From positions 1 through 64,000 of the forward strand of contig JAEUSM010000002.1 in NCBI GenBank assembly GCA_016788785.1: a stretch of 64,000 nucleotides of DNA, in the 5' to 3' direction. Below, in pieces: positions 34,785 to 45,339 of this stretch. The notes beneath the pieces were generated by a model that was not told where the DNA came from, did not search any database, and saw only the letters and a list, made by a program, of their open reading frames with translations. Both the position numbers and the translations under genes were made by a program. Within the stretch, counting starts at the first letter, position 1, and every line of letters starts with the position of its first letter. This stretch comes from Candidatus Kapaibacterium sp. Lineage in GTDB: Bacteria > Bacteroidota > Ignavibacteria > Kapaibacteriales > JAEUSM01.

Positions 34785-35417
34785 ATGGTAAAAACATTGT
34801 ATCGTTGGGTGTTTTGGATTGTTTTTGTTTCTATTACTATTGCTGTAGGCTTAGGAATTTGGTATGGAATTGATATTACGAAACGATTTTTGAACCCTCT
34901 GATTCAAACAAAAACTGATGCATTGTACATTGTCAAGAAAAATTCTTCTCGTTCAAATTTATCAACAGTTCCATTTGAACACGATTTATTACTTATGAAT
35001 TTGCTCTTAGACTCGATGAATGCACATTTGAAGTTGAAATATATTTTAACCACTGATGTTAAAACTCGAAAAAAGGCAACAAAGGATGTTCATTCTACCG
35101 TATATAAATCTTTAGTAGAAGAACTGAATAAATTACATTATTCTTACACGGATTATCAAGTTTTGAGAAAGAATTGTGTAAAAACACTTCTATCTAAAAT
35201 TCCATTGCAGAACTTGAAAGGATCGACTATTTCGGAACATTCTGAAGGTAAAAAACAACAAAACTTGCTTTTTGACATGATGAAGCAATTTGATAGAGAC
35301 TACATCTTTTCTGATTCAATTCGTACTCCCGCGTATTCTTATGTAAAAGAATATACGGTAGAGTCTTTGATACCAAGAATGTTACCAATTTTACTTGGTT
35401 TTGATAAAAAACCATAG
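34785..35417 (+). CDS. Single-span membrane protein of unknown function
   Basis: A 210-residue protein not matched to a family. One N-terminal transmembrane helix (about residues 5-28, WVFWIVFVSITIAVGLGI) is followed by a basic, probably periplasmic or extracytoplasmic helical region without Cys motifs or repeats. A GTG at 34782 just before the ATG is an alternative start; both lie directly after the ftsY stop. The gene is in the run ftsY to prmC, 15 nt before the acyl-CoA ligase gene. No role can be assigned. Confidence 0.75.
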   Translation: MVKTLYRWVFWIVFVSITIAVGLGIWYGIDITKRFLNPLIQTKTDALYIVKKNSSRSNLSTVPFEHDLLLMNLLLDSMNAHLKLKYILTTDVKTRKKATKDVHSTVYKSLVEELNKLHYSYTDYQVLRKNCVKTLLSKIPLQNLKGSTISEHSEGKKQQNLLFDMMKQFDRDYIFSDSIRTPAYSYVKEYTVESLIPRMLPILLGFDKKP

Positions 35418-35432
35418 CGTTATTCAATTAGT

Positions 35433-37226
35433 ATGAATAGTAAAACAATTGCAGAACTGTTTGTTTCCGTAACTACTACTTTCTCTCGGAATACTAAACC
35501 TGTTTATCGATACAAACAGAATTCGCAATATGTTGATATTTCCTTTTCTGAATTACGTTCAACTGTTCAAAAACTCGCATTTGCCTTTCATAATTTAGGT
35601 TTACAAAAAGGTGACAAGGTTGCTCTTTTGTCTGAAAATCGCTACGAATGGGTTCTCGTTGATTTTGCTTTGTCCTCATTGGGAATTATCAGTGTTCCGT
35701 TGTATACATCCGTTACACCTGCTCAAATTGAATATATTCTCAACGATTGCTCTGCATCTGCCGTTGTGGTTTCAAATCAATTGATGTATGGGAAAGTAGC
35801 AAAAATTCTTCCAAATTGTCCAAGCGTTCAAACGGTCGTTAGTTTTACTTCACAAATAGATGAAACAGTACGAACATTGAATGAATTTATTCAACAAACT
35901 TCGATAGAAAAAACAGAAGAACAGTTAACAACTTGGTTTGAACATAAAGCATCAAATATTACAGAAGAAGATATTTTGACACTAATATATACCTCAGGTA
36001 CAACTGGTGAACCAAAAGGTGTGATATTGTCTAATAAAAATGTCATTTCGAATATTCAATCAATTTTGAATCTTATACCTGTAACAAATCTGGACACTTT
36101 TTTGTCTTACCTACCATTAGCACATGCTTACGAACGAACGACAGGGTATTATACATCGTTCGCATCAGGTGCAACAACGGCTTTTGCGGAATCTATAGAA
36201 ACGGTAGCTACGAATATTCAAGAAACAAATCCAACTATTTTAACCAGTGTTCCCAGACTTTTTGACAAAATATTGGTTAAAATGGAAAAAGCATTTGAAA
36301 AAGAATCTCCTTTGAAACAACGGATGATTTACAATGCTATCTCCATTAGTTTACAGTATGTACAGTCTTCTCAGCAAAATAATGTTTCGTTGACCCTACG
36401 CTGGAAATACATGCTTGCAGAAAAAGTAATTTTGAAAAAAATTCGTGCTAAATTGAGTCCTACTATACGACTTTTTGTTTCTGGTGGAGCTTCGTTATCG
36501 CAAAAAAGTGCGGAGTTTTTTCTTGGGTTAGGGTATTTGATTTTAGAAGGCTATGGGCTTACTGAAAGTTCCCCTGTTCTATCTGTAAACAGACCAGATG
36601 ACATAGAAATCGGAACGGTTGGGAAACCACTTCCGGGTGTTACCATCAAACTTGCAGAAGATGGGGAAATATTAGCCTCAGGTGATAATATTATGGTTGG
36701 GTACTACAATCGACCTGAAGATACTATGGCTACAATTATCGATGGTAAATGGTTAGCAACAGGAGACATTGGGGTGTGGACTGACAGAGGAAATCTTAAA
36801 ATAATTGATAGAAAAAAGAATATTATCATTTCTAAAGGAGGTAAAAACATTGCTCCTCAACCTATTGAACAGAAAATTGCAGAACTACCTATTATAGACC
36901 AAATAATTGTCTTAGGTGATGATCAAGAATTCTGTATAGCGTTAATTGTTCCAGAGTTAAATGAATTACAATTACTAGCTACTTCGTTAGGAATGGTAAA
37001 CCTAACTCTTGAACAACTTATAAGTGAACCAAAAATTTTGCAAAGTATCTCAAAACAGATAGACATTCAACAAAAAGATTTTTCTAAATACGAACGAGTC
37101 CGTAAATTTGCACTCCTAACAGAACCTTTTACTATTGAGAACGGTACTCTTACACCGAAACTCAGTATAAAACGTTCAGTTGTTGAAAAAAAATACAAAC
37201 AAACAATCGAATCGTTATACCGTTAA
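35433..37226 (+). CDS. Long-chain acyl-CoA synthetase (AMP-forming)
   Basis: A 597-residue adenylate-forming enzyme of the long-chain fatty acid-CoA ligase type. The ATP-binding P-loop is [12 protein letters not shown] (about 187-198), the AMP motif is [12 protein letters not shown], and [20 protein letters not shown] carries the hinge Asp; a late Lys-containing region follows ([11 protein letters not shown]). It activates fatty acids with CoA for lipid synthesis or degradation. It is near FadD15 in layout and length. It ends 7 nt before carB. Confidence 0.93.
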   Translation: MNSKTIAELFVSVTTTFSRNTKPVYRYKQNSQYVDISFSELRSTVQKLAFAFHNLGLQKGDKVALLSENRYEWVLVDFALSSLGIISVPLYTSVTPAQIEYILNDCSASAVVVSNQLMYGKVAKILPNCPSVQTVVSFTSQIDETVRTLNEFIQQTSIEKTEEQLTTWFEHKASNITEEDILTLIYTSGTTGEPKGVILSNKNVISNIQSILNLIPVTNLDTFLSYLPLAHAYERTTGYYTSFASGATTAFAESIETVATNIQETNPTILTSVPRLFDKILVKMEKAFEKESPLKQRMIYNAISISLQYVQSSQQNNVSLTLRWKYMLAEKVILKKIRAKLSPTIRLFVSGGASLSQKSAEFFLGLGYLILEGYGLTESSPVLSVNRPDDIEIGTVGKPLPGVTIKLAEDGEILASGDNIMVGYYNRPEDTMATIIDGKWLATGDIGVWTDRGNLKIIDRKKNIIISKGGKNIAPQPIEQKIAELPIIDQIIVLGDDQEFCIALIVPELNELQLLATSLGMVNLTLEQLISEPKILQSISKQIDIQQKDFSKYERVRKFALLTEPFTIENGTLTPKLSIKRSVVEKKYKQTIESLYR

Positions 37227-37233
37227 TATATTT

Positions 37234-40200
37234 ATGCCCAAAAGAACAGATTTATCGAGAATTCTCATCATTGGTTCAGGTCCTATTGTTATTGGACAAG
37301 CCTCAGAATTTGATTATAGTGGAACACAAGCCTGTAAAGCACTTCGCGAAGAAGGGTATTATGTTATTTTAGTCAATTCTAATCCAGCAACTATTATGAC
37401 AGATCCTGCAGTTGCAGATTCGACATATATAGAACCAATAACAGCAAATTTTTTGGAAGCTATCATTGAAAAAGAGCGACCTGATGCAATTCTCCCAACA
37501 ATGGGCGGGCAAACTGCTTTGAATGCTGCTTTGGATTTGTATGATAGAGGGATTTTAGATAAATACAATGTTCAATTGATTGGGTCTAATGTTGATGCAA
37601 TTAGAAAAGCTGAAGACAGGCAACTGTTTTTAGCTGCAATGCATAAATGTGGATTAGAAATGCCTATCGGTGGTTTTGTTACATCGATTGAAGAAGGAAT
37701 GCAGCTTATTGAAACTTTAGGGTTTCCAGCAATTATTCGCCCATCGTTTACATTAGGCGGTACAGGTGGTGGAGTTGCCTATAACCTTGAAGAGTTCCAA
37801 GATTTGCTTCGTAAAGGACTAACGGCATCTCCCGTTGGAAGAGTGTTGGTAGAAGAATCCATCATTGGCTGGAAAGAGTATGAATTAGAAGTAATGCGTG
37901 ACAAAGCTGATAATGTGGTCATTGTTTGTTCTATAGAAAATTTAGACCCTATGGGTGTTCACACTGGTGATTCCATAACAGTTGCTCCTGCACAAACGCT
38001 AACTGATAAAGAATACCAACTTCTTCGAGACGCTGCTATCAAAGTCATTCGTGAAATTGGTGTTGAAACTGGTGGTTCTAATATTCAATTTGCTATTAAT
38101 CCAAAAAACGGAAGAATCATCGTTATTGAGATGAACCCACGTGTTTCCAGAAGTTCTGCTTTAGCATCAAAGGCAACTGGTTTTCCAATAGCAAAAATTG
38201 CTGCAAAACTCGCAATTGGTTATACTTTGGATGAAATTTCCAACGATATTACGAAAAAAACTCCTGCTTGTTTTGAACCTTCTATTGATTATGTTGTCGT
38301 AAAAATTCCTCGTTGGGATTTCGAAAAATTCCGTGAAGCCGAAGACATTCTCACAGTACAGATGAAATCTGTTGGTGAGATAATGGCTTTCGGTAGAACA
38401 CTCAAAGAAGCCTTTCAAAAGGGTATGAGAAGTTTGGAAAATAATCGATCAGGGTTTGGATTTGATAAACCAGAGTACATTACCAACCATACAATAACCG
38501 AATCAGAAATTCCTGCATTAGTATCACGTTTACAAAAAAGAACTTCTCAATCCATATTCGATTTGTGTGATGCACTTCGATTTAACTTTACTACCGAAGA
38601 TATTCATCGCTACACTGGGTATGACCCTTGGTTTATTGAACAATTTAGGGAAATTACTGATACAGCAAATACACTTCTTTTTGAACGGTTAGGTAGTTCT
38701 CATTCCTCAGAGGATTTTTTAACTTCAATTTCCTATGACAGATTGCTTAATCTTAAAAAAATGGGATTTTCCGACAAACAATTATCGATTATATTGGACT
38801 TGTCAGAAGCAAAAATACGAGAATATCGTTTGAAACTTGGAATCAAACCTGTGTTCAAAACTGTTGATACATGTGCTGCCGAATTTGAATCTTCAACTCC
38901 ATATCACTATTCAACATACGAATCAGAAAACGAGTCTATTTCTACGAACAACAAAAAAGTCATCATATTAGGTTCTGGTCCAAATAGAATTGGTCAAGGA
39001 GTTGAATTTGATTATTGCTGTGTACAAAGTGTAATTGCTGTTCGTGAAATGGGATTGGAAGCAATTATGATAAATTGCAACCCAGAAACGGTTTCCACCG
39101 ATTATGACACAACAGATAAACTATATTTTGAGCCACTCACTTTAGAGGATGTACTTTCAGTCATAGAACACGAACAACCATTTGGAATTGTTCTAACATT
39201 TGGAGGTCAAACGCCATTGAAACTTGCTGAGGCTTTATTACAAGCAGGAGTTCCAATTTTGGGAACTTCTCCAGAAGGTATTGATTTGGCTGAAGATAGA
39301 AAACGCTTTGGAAAATTACTCGATGAATTGAATATACCTTGCCCAGAGTACGGAACAGCCTTTACCGAGGAAGAAGCAGTAGAAATCGCAAATAGAGTTG
39401 GTTATCCGGTAATTGTGCGTCCATCCTATGTATTAGGTGGTCGTTCAATGCAAATTTGTTATCGTGAAGCCACACTTCGAGAATATGTGTATACTGCTTC
39501 AAAAAAGTATCCAAATCGTGCAATACTTATAGACCATTTCTTGGAAAGTGCGTACGAATTTGACGTTGACGCCATTGCAGATGGAACCGATGTTGTCATT
39601 GGTGGTGTTATGCAACACATCGAAGAAGCTGGGGTTCACTCAGGCGATTCATCATGTGTACTTCCACCATATAACATCACCATTGAACAGTTCGATATAA
39701 TGGTTGATTATACGAAAAAATTAGCTCGTTCTTTGAATGTTATAGGGTTAATGAATATCCAATTTGCTCTTCAACATGGAAAAATCTACGTGTTGGAAGT
39801 CAACCCACGTGCATCACGCACTATTCCATTTGTTTCAAAAACAACCGGTGTTGCATTGTCGAAAATAGCAACCCAAGTGATGGTAGGGGAAAAATTGGCA
39901 GATTTAGGTGTCAAAGATTTCACCTTACAATCAAACAGAGTTGCCATCAAATCTTCCGTCTTCCCATTTGCAAAATTTCCAGGCACAAATGTATTTTTAG
40001 GACCTGAAATGCGTTCTACAGGAGAAGTGATGGGAATTGACACGACTTTTGGTCGTGCATTAGCAAAAGCTCATATTGCCGCAAGCAACGCATTACCATC
40101 TGAAGGAACAATATTCATTTCGTTAAATACTCATGACAAAACTGCTCGTGCAGTGGAAATTGCTCGAGGGTATGCTGAATTAGGATTTACAATAACTGCA

Positions 40201-40503
40201 ACTTCTGGGACTTCAGCGTTCTTACGTGAAGGTGGAATAGAAGTAACACCCGTTTTGAAACATTATGAAGGTCGTCCGAGTATCATTGATATGATTAAAA
40301 ACAATGAAATACAATTAGTCATCAATACTCCATTAGGTGAAACTGCTCGTTACGACGAATATATTATGGGTCAAACAGCTATGCGGTATAAAGTCCCATT
40401 TTTAACGACATTAGCAGCTGCGTCAGCTGCATTGAGTGGAATAACTGCACAAAAAAATGAACAACCTACGTGCCGTTCTATTCAAGAATATTATTTAGAC
40501 TAA
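37234..40503 (+). CDS. carB: Carbamoyl-phosphate synthase large subunit
   Basis: A 1089-residue enzyme making carbamoyl phosphate from bicarbonate, ammonia and two ATP, feeding pyrimidine and arginine synthesis. The two homologous halves are visible: [20 protein letters not shown] (start) and [20 protein letters not shown] (about 580). Each carries an ATP-grasp domain ([26 protein letters not shown]). The C-terminal MGS-like regulatory domain ends the protein ([14 protein letters not shown]). I chose the ATG at 37234 over an upstream TTG because [16 protein letters not shown] is the standard N-terminus. carA is not here. Confidence 0.97.
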   Translation: MPKRTDLSRILIIGSGPIVIGQASEFDYSGTQACKALREEGYYVILVNSNPATIMTDPAVADSTYIEPITANFLEAIIEKERPDAILPTMGGQTALNAALDLYDRGILDKYNVQLIGSNVDAIRKAEDRQLFLAAMHKCGLEMPIGGFVTSIEEGMQLIETLGFPAIIRPSFTLGGTGGGVAYNLEEFQDLLRKGLTASPVGRVLVEESIIGWKEYELEVMRDKADNVVIVCSIENLDPMGVHTGDSITVAPAQTLTDKEYQLLRDAAIKVIREIGVETGGSNIQFAINPKNGRIIVIEMNPRVSRSSALASKATGFPIAKIAAKLAIGYTLDEISNDITKKTPACFEPSIDYVVVKIPRWDFEKFREAEDILTVQMKSVGEIMAFGRTLKEAFQKGMRSLENNRSGFGFDKPEYITNHTITESEIPALVSRLQKRTSQSIFDLCDALRFNFTTEDIHRYTGYDPWFIEQFREITDTANTLLFERLGSSHSSEDFLTSISYDRLLNLKKMGFSDKQLSIILDLSEAKIREYRLKLGIKPVFKTVDTCAAEFESSTPYHYSTYESENESISTNNKKVIILGSGPNRIGQGVEFDYCCVQSVIAVREMGLEAIMINCNPETVSTDYDTTDKLYFEPLTLEDVLSVIEHEQPFGIVLTFGGQTPLKLAEALLQAGVPILGTSPEGIDLAEDRKRFGKLLDELNIPCPEYGTAFTEEEAVEIANRVGYPVIVRPSYVLGGRSMQICYREATLREYVYTASKKYPNRAILIDHFLESAYEFDVDAIADGTDVVIGGVMQHIEEAGVHSGDSSCVLPPYNITIEQFDIMVDYTKKLARSLNVIGLMNIQFALQHGKIYVLEVNPRASRTIPFVSKTTGVALSKIATQVMVGEKLADLGVKDFTLQSNRVAIKSSVFPFAKFPGTNVFLGPEMRSTGEVMGIDTTFGRALAKAHIAASNALPSEGTIFISLNTHDKTARAVEIARGYAELGFTITATSGTSAFLREGGIEVTPVLKHYEGRPSIIDMIKNNEIQLVINTPLGETARYDEYIMGQTAMRYKVPFLTTLAAASAALSGITAQKNEQPTCRSIQEYYLD

Positions 40504-40512
40504 GGATTGTTG

Positions 40513-41382
40513 ATGAGTACTTCTAATTCTATAACTATCGGTGAGGTTATTAAAAAAGGTGCTGAGTACTTTGCTGAAAAAGGTATTGATAGCCCTCGAT
40601 TGACTATGGAATTACTTGCCTGCGATGTTTTGGGAGTCGAAAGAATTGGTTTGTATTTGAATTTTGACAAACCACTTCATGCAAATGAATTATCACGTTT
40701 ACGGTCTCATACAGCAAGACGTGCAAAAAAGGAACCCTTACAATACATTGTAGGTTCGACCGAATTTTATAAGTATAAATTTTCAGTGAATGAAAGTGTC
40801 TTAATTCCTCGACCAGAAACAGAGCAATTAGTTGAAAAAGCGATTGCTACAATTAAAGCTCAGAAGAATAGTTCATTAACAGTTTGTGATATTGGTACTG
40901 GTTCCGGGTGTATAGCTATTTCAATTGCAAAGGAATTTCCAGCAATAACAGTCGTAGCTACAGATATTTCAACACAAGCTTTGACAACTGCTAAAAATAA
41001 TGCTCGACAATTAGAAGTACTAAACATTCAATTTTTTGAAACGTCCATTTTGTCAGAAAATCCACCTGGAGCTCCATTTGATATTGTGGTTTCTAATCCA
41101 CCGTACATAGAAATAGAGGAGATTTCTTCACTTCAAGAAGAGGTCAAATCGTATGAACCAATGGTAGCATTGACTGACAATGAAGATGGTCTTTCTTTTT
41201 ACAGAGCATTATCTCAACGTTTTGACTCGTTGGTTTCAAACGGGGGGACAATGATTATTGAAATTGGAGCTAATCAAGCTGAGAAAGTGAAAGAGCTGTT
41301 TGAAAAACAACAACACTCTGTAAAAGTATTTAAAGATTATTCTGGTCATGAAAGATTGATCGAAATCAAGAAAATGTTGTAA
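40513..41382 (+). CDS. prmC: Release factor glutamine methyltransferase PrmC
   Basis: A 289-residue SAM-dependent methyltransferase that methylates the GGQ glutamine of release factors RF1 and RF2. DIGTGSGCIAISIA is the SAM-binding loop (about 117-130) and SNPPYIE the catalytic NPPY motif (about 195-201). The N-terminal helical domain contains RRAKKEPLQYIVGSTEF, typical of PrmC. The ATG at 40513 has AAGGA six bases upstream. It ends the plus-strand run; exbB follows after a 154-nt gap. Confidence 0.95.
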   Translation: MSTSNSITIGEVIKKGAEYFAEKGIDSPRLTMELLACDVLGVERIGLYLNFDKPLHANELSRLRSHTARRAKKEPLQYIVGSTEFYKYKFSVNESVLIPRPETEQLVEKAIATIKAQKNSSLTVCDIGTGSGCIAISIAKEFPAITVVATDISTQALTTAKNNARQLEVLNIQFFETSILSENPPGAPFDIVVSNPPYIEIEEISSLQEEVKSYEPMVALTDNEDGLSFYRALSQRFDSLVSNGGTMIIEIGANQAEKVKELFEKQQHSVKVFKDYSGHERLIEIKKML

Positions 41383-41471
41383 AATTGCAAAATTATCGTA
41401 ATTTTACATTCATAAACATCGTTTGTATTGTTGGAATATGTATTTTTGTAGTTCCTTTGAACAAACCTTTT

Positions 41472-41484
41472 CCGATATAATCGG
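41472..41484. repeat. Short inverted repeat upstream of exbB
   Basis: CCGAT (41472-41476) pairs with ATCGG (41480-41484) around ATA, with TATAAT at 41476-41481 overlapping it. It lies in the 154-nt leader of the Ton operon, together with a TATTTTTG at 41441-41448 that fits the Bacteroidota -7 element TAnnTTTG. No well-spaced -33 TTTG was found. It may be an operator or a promoter part. Confidence 0.3.
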
Positions 41485-41536
41485 TATCTAAGTAAGAAAA
41501 AATGTATTTATATTATTCAATTATTGGAGTTCTTTA

Positions 41537-42331
41537 ATGAAAAACTGGTTCACGCTCTTCGTGATTACAGCATCAATGGTGGTTTCCTTTGCAATTTGGG
41601 AATATTGGATGGGCAACGCTGGAAACTTTGACGATGGCGCAAAACGCCATATGCCTAAAAAAGGTAATGTACTTGGAATGATCTACACTGGTGGTCCCTT
41701 AGTAGCGGTACTTTTGGGTCTATTAGTTATCGGTGTAACTTACGTTTTTGAACGTGCAATTGTTGTTTCAAAAGCAAAAGGAAAATCAAATCCACAACAA
41801 TTTTTGAAAAAAGTTCAAGCAAACTTGCAGAGCGGAGCAGTCGATGCCGCCATACAAGATTGTCAAAAGCAGGGAGGTTCGATGGCAAATATCTTACTCG
41901 CTGGTATTGAGAGGTACAAGCAAGTTTTGAATGACCCTGAATTTGACACAGAAAAGAAAATTTCTGAAATCCAACGTGCAATTGATGAAACTTCTAATTT
42001 GGAAACTCCACTTTTAGAAAAAAATCTTGTTATTCTTTCTACAGTAGCATCAACTTCAACAATGGTTGGTCTTTTAGGTACAACTGTAGGTATGATTCGT
42101 GCATTCGCAGCTCTTGCTGAAGGTAGTGGAGCGGTTTCTGCACAACAACTTTCTTTGGGTATTTCTGAAGCACTTTACAATACTGCAGGTGGACTTCTTG
42201 CAGCGATTATCGCAATTGTTGCCTTCAATGCGTTTTCTACTGTCGTTGATAACTTCGTTTATACTATCGATGAAGGTATCTTAGAAGTTATGGAAATTTT
42301 TACAGACAAAATTAAATCGAACAAGGCATAA
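41537..42331 (+). CDS. exbB: MotA/TolQ/ExbB proton channel protein
   Basis: A 264-residue inner-membrane protein of the ExbB/TolQ family, forming the proton channel that energises TonB. Four hydrophobic stretches are visible (about 5-22, 52-72, 165-187, 215-240). The signature TMVGLLGTTVGMIRAFAALAE (near 175) and GISEALYNTAGGLLAAIIAIVAFN match the family's pore helices. An extra N-terminal helix is common in Bacteroidota ExbB. It heads the cluster exbB-exbD-exbD-tonB. Confidence 0.93.
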   Translation: MKNWFTLFVITASMVVSFAIWEYWMGNAGNFDDGAKRHMPKKGNVLGMIYTGGPLVAVLLGLLVIGVTYVFERAIVVSKAKGKSNPQQFLKKVQANLQSGAVDAAIQDCQKQGGSMANILLAGIERYKQVLNDPEFDTEKKISEIQRAIDETSNLETPLLEKNLVILSTVASTSTMVGLLGTTVGMIRAFAALAEGSGAVSAQQLSLGISEALYNTAGGLLAAIIAIVAFNAFSTVVDNFVYTIDEGILEVMEIFTDKIKSNKA

Positions 42332-42376
42332 GCGGTACAATTACGCTTGTAACTCTATTAAGAAAGAGGAAAAAGA

Positions 42377-42892
42377 ATGGGTAAAGTACCAAAGAAAAAA
42401 CGTTTAGGTTTTGTTTTAGATATGACGCCATTGGTAGATATTACCTTTCTACTACTAACATTTTTTATGTTTACGGCAAAGTTCAAATCTGATGCAGAAT
42501 CCGAACAAAAATTTATAATCAAACGACCAGAAGTATCTCCAGATACATCGAAGTTACCAGATAAAGATTTGGCAACTCTCAAAATTGCAATTGATTCTGT
42601 TTCCAATGATACTTCTTATTATTATGAAGTTTCCAATCCAAATGACCGTCAAAGAATTTGGGCTGCTTCTAATGTACCAGAAGATCAATTGAAAAAAGGT
42701 CTTTTACAAATTGGTGGAGATGTAAAAGTTTTGGACGATTTGATTCGCAATACTCGATTAACAAGTCCAAAAACAGTATTTGCTGTCGATGCAGACGTGA
42801 GAATCCGTTATAAATGGGTCTCTGATGCAATGGACGTTTTACGGAAAAACCGTGCTACTATATTCAATTTCATCACAGAGAAGAAGAAATAA
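42377..42892 (+). CDS. exbD: ExbD/TolR family protein (first copy)
   Basis: A 171-residue protein. The N-terminal transmembrane helix carries the proton-transfer motif LDMTPLVDITFLLLTFFMFTAKF (about 14-36), with the Asp in PLVDITF the likely proton carrier. The periplasmic region follows. It differs from the second copy in the periplasmic part, which is longer before the C-terminal VDADVRIRYKWVSDAMDVL. Two ExbD copies after ExbB is standard in Bacteroidota, and both are needed in several species. Confidence 0.93.
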   Translation: MGKVPKKKRLGFVLDMTPLVDITFLLLTFFMFTAKFKSDAESEQKFIIKRPEVSPDTSKLPDKDLATLKIAIDSVSNDTSYYYEVSNPNDRQRIWAASNVPEDQLKKGLLQIGGDVKVLDDLIRNTRLTSPKTVFAVDADVRIRYKWVSDAMDVLRKNRATIFNFITEKKK

Positions 42893-42941
42893 TTTCTTTT
42901 TGTGCTGATTATTTTTTACGAACTAGAATAAGGTTATAATT

Positions 42942-43484
42942 ATGGCTGGTGGAGGCGAAGGATTAGGAGCCCCTGAGAGAGTCAAGAAAGGCTCCAAAGC
43001 CCATAAACGTAAAAAGAAAAAACGTTTAGGTTTTAGACTTGATATGACTCCTCTTGTGGATATCACCTTCTTGTTGTTGACATTTTTTATGTTAACAACT
43101 ACGATGGCTACTCCTCAAATTATGGAAATGTCTATTCCTCCTCAAACAGATCCGGTTGAAGTTCCGTTGTCGAAATTATTCTCAATTTCGGTACGTCCTG
43201 ACGGTAAACTGTTTTGGAATATAGGGTTAGACCAACCACAACCATTAAATTTAAAAGATCTAAAAGCATTAGCTGTTTCTGAAAATATGCGTCAGAAAAA
43301 TGAACTTATTACGGTTCTAAAAGTGTCTGAAGACGCTCCGTATGGTTCTGTTGTAACTGTTTTAGATATTTTAAACAATGCCGAAGTTGATATTGTTCAA
43401 CAACTTGCTGGCGAAAAAAGACAAAGAAAGTTCACACTTGCTACACTAACGCCTGAAGAATTGGAGGTTATTAAACCGTTATGA
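42942..43484 (+). CDS. exbD: ExbD/TolR family protein (second copy)
   Basis: A 180-residue protein with a longer basic N-terminal tail (GSKAHKRKKKKRLGFRLD) before the same transmembrane proton motif, DMTPLVDITFLLLTFFML. The C-terminal periplasmic domain has the ExbD core (LKALAVSENMRQKNELITVL). It stops 1 nt beyond the tonB start, so the ATGA overlap couples translation to TonB. Confidence 0.93.
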   Translation: MAGGGEGLGAPERVKKGSKAHKRKKKKRLGFRLDMTPLVDITFLLLTFFMLTTTMATPQIMEMSIPPQTDPVEVPLSKLFSISVRPDGKLFWNIGLDQPQPLNLKDLKALAVSENMRQKNELITVLKVSEDAPYGSVVTVLDILNNAEVDIVQQLAGEKRQRKFTLATLTPEELEVIKPL

Positions 43485-44275
43485 CATCAATAATTGAGTC
43501 TCTCCAATTTGGCCAACGTGCTGTTCGTGCAAGAACATTCAAATTATTTATCAACAAAGCAACCTATCGTGCATTTTTAATTACGATAGCGATGTTTTTG
43601 TTGTTGCTTTTGTTGTATTGGGGATATAATACTATCCAAGAAAAACAATTAGCACTACGGAAGAACATTCCAGTAGCAAAATTGAAGCTGTCGGATCTAC
43701 CTCCGCCACCTTCTAACTCTGATGTTCCTCCACCGCCACCTCCACCTTCGCAAGTATCGATGGCAGCTGGTCCTGCTGCACGTGCTGGAACTCCTGTTCC
43801 TGTACCAGATGCTCAGTTAGACCCGAACTTGAAAGACTTTGCTAATACCGATGATCTTTCTCGTGCATCTGCTATTGGTGGTGATGGTACTGATGTTGGT
43901 GGTTTTGATAATATTGGTGATGGTAATATCTCTGTCGATAATGATGTAAAAGTCAATACTCGTGAAGAAATTCCTGATCCAGATGAGTTTGTTGCTGTTG
44001 AAAAAGAACCAAATGTTGATTTGGGACAGTTGCAAAAAAACGTCGAATATCCTGATATGGCAAAACGTGCTGGTGTTGAAGGAAAGGTTTCTATTCGTGT
44101 ACTTGTTTCTAAAACAGGTAAACCGAAAAAAACCATTATCGAATCTTCTGATTCTGATTTGTTGAATGATGCTGCGACAAAAGCGGTTATGAAAACAACC
44201 TTTACTCCTGCTATTCAAAATGGTTCTCCAATTGATTGTTGGGTATCTATTCCAATCGTTTTCCGTTTACGATAA
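43481..44275 (+). CDS. tonB: TonB energy transducer (first of three)
   Basis: A 264-residue TonB. One transmembrane helix (about 28-48) follows a cytoplasmic tail, then a proline-rich spacer (PPPPSNSDVPPPPPPPS, about 73-89) that spans the periplasm. The TonB C-terminal domain occupies the end (about 175-264): YPDMAKRAGVEGKVSIRVLV, then TFTPAIQNG and the ending IPIVFRLR. It should contact TonB boxes of outer-membrane receptors and harvest energy from ExbB/ExbD. Only this copy of the three has a clear polyproline spacer. A terminator follows at 44301. Confidence 0.93.
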   Translation: MTSIIESLQFGQRAVRARTFKLFINKATYRAFLITIAMFLLLLLLYWGYNTIQEKQLALRKNIPVAKLKLSDLPPPPSNSDVPPPPPPPSQVSMAAGPAARAGTPVPVPDAQLDPNLKDFANTDDLSRASAIGGDGTDVGGFDNIGDGNISVDNDVKVNTREEIPDPDEFVAVEKEPNVDLGQLQKNVEYPDMAKRAGVEGKVSIRVLVSKTGKPKKTIIESSDSDLLNDAATKAVMKTTFTPAIQNGSPIDCWVSIPIVFRLR

Positions 44276-44300
44276 TATTCGTTGTATTTGAATAAAATCT

Positions 44301-44336
44301 AAACGCTAATCCTTAAATGGGTTAGCGTTTTTTTTT
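44301..44336 (+). terminator. Terminator after tonB
   Basis: AAACGCTAATCC (44301-44312) pairs with GGGTTAGCGTTT (44319-44330, one G-T pair), followed by a run of T to 44336. It lies 25 nt after the tonB stop and separates the exbB-tonB operon from the second TonB gene. Confidence 0.85.
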
Positions 44337-44522
44337 GTAAAATATCCGAGTTATTTACGTTTTTTTCACTATTCGACATCAATCACGTTTATATTACCAT
44401 TTCATAACATTCGAATTTTTTTGAGATTTTTTTTAACGTTCTTATATGGTTGATGTAACCTTTTTGAAGTAAAGTTGTTCTAACTATTAGAATGCTCTTT
44501 TCAACAACATATTTTTGAGGTG

Positions 44523-45320
44523 ATGACTATGACATCAGTCCATCATTCTTCAAACAATCAACATCTACGTTTGATTCGTTTGCATCAGTTTCAATCAATT
44601 GTACAAATTGCTTCTGTAAAAGGATTTGCTCGTACAATTGGGTTACTTACCCTTATTTTTTTAGTTAGTTTTACTTCGTATTTTTTTACAACTAAAAAAG
44701 TGAATGTCGTTGTTCCATTGTCAAAACCCTCAATTCCCTTGATGGAATTTACTAAACCAACGCAACAATCAACAACAGTTGCTGGTAACTTCTCCACCTT
44801 TCACAAACCTGCTGCTTCTTTTAATTCTATTCAAAGTACTACAAATCCTATTCCATCTCTAACAATGGAATCAGATTTGAACTTTGAAAACATCAACACA
44901 TCAACAGTTGGAATAGATATTCCAACTGCGAATGTTGGAGGATGGGATAATACTACTCCATCAACAGAGGGAACTGGAACTCCTACTGTCACGAATGTCC
45001 AAAGAGAGGAAGTTATTCCTTCAAGTGAAGAGTTTGTCGTAGCAGACAAGTATCCCAATGTTGATTTAGCATTACTTCAAAAAAATGTAATCTATCCCGA
45101 AATGGCTCTTCGAGCTGGGATTGAAGGTACGGTTCATTTACAAGTTTTAGTACTTTCTACAGGCAAAATATCAACAATTAACATTATTACTTCTGATTCT
45201 GAAATGTTGAATGCCTCAGCAATTGACGCTGTGAAAAAGACTCCTTTTACACCTGCTATTCAAGCTAAAAATCCAATTCCATGTTGGGTGATAATTCCCA
45301 TTACTTTTCGTTTACGATAA
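44523..45320 (+). CDS. TonB-C-domain protein (second of three)
   Basis: A 265-residue paralogue of the preceding TonB. A transmembrane helix lies at about residues 39-58; the linker after it is Thr/Ser/Pro-mixed without the polyproline run. The C-terminal domain (YPEMALRAGIEGTVHLQVLV ... TPFTPAIQAKNPIPCWVIIPITFRLR region) is close to copy one. The ATG at 44523 has GAGGTG just upstream; a GTG one codon earlier and an ATG at 44529 are alternatives. Its gap of 202 nt from tonB with an intervening terminator suggests separate expression. Confidence 0.85.
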   Translation: MTMTSVHHSSNNQHLRLIRLHQFQSIVQIASVKGFARTIGLLTLIFLVSFTSYFFTTKKVNVVVPLSKPSIPLMEFTKPTQQSTTVAGNFSTFHKPAASFNSIQSTTNPIPSLTMESDLNFENINTSTVGIDIPTANVGGWDNTTPSTEGTGTPTVTNVQREEVIPSSEEFVVADKYPNVDLALLQKNVIYPEMALRAGIEGTVHLQVLVLSTGKISTINIITSDSEMLNASAIDAVKKTPFTPAIQAKNPIPCWVIIPITFRLR

Positions 45321-45339
45321 TTATTTTTGAAAGATTGAT

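Noticed and set aside
37180-37233. N-terminal extension of CarB from a TTG
   Set aside because: It would overlap the acyl-CoA ligase gene by 47 nt, and [16 protein letters not shown] at 37234 is the standard start.
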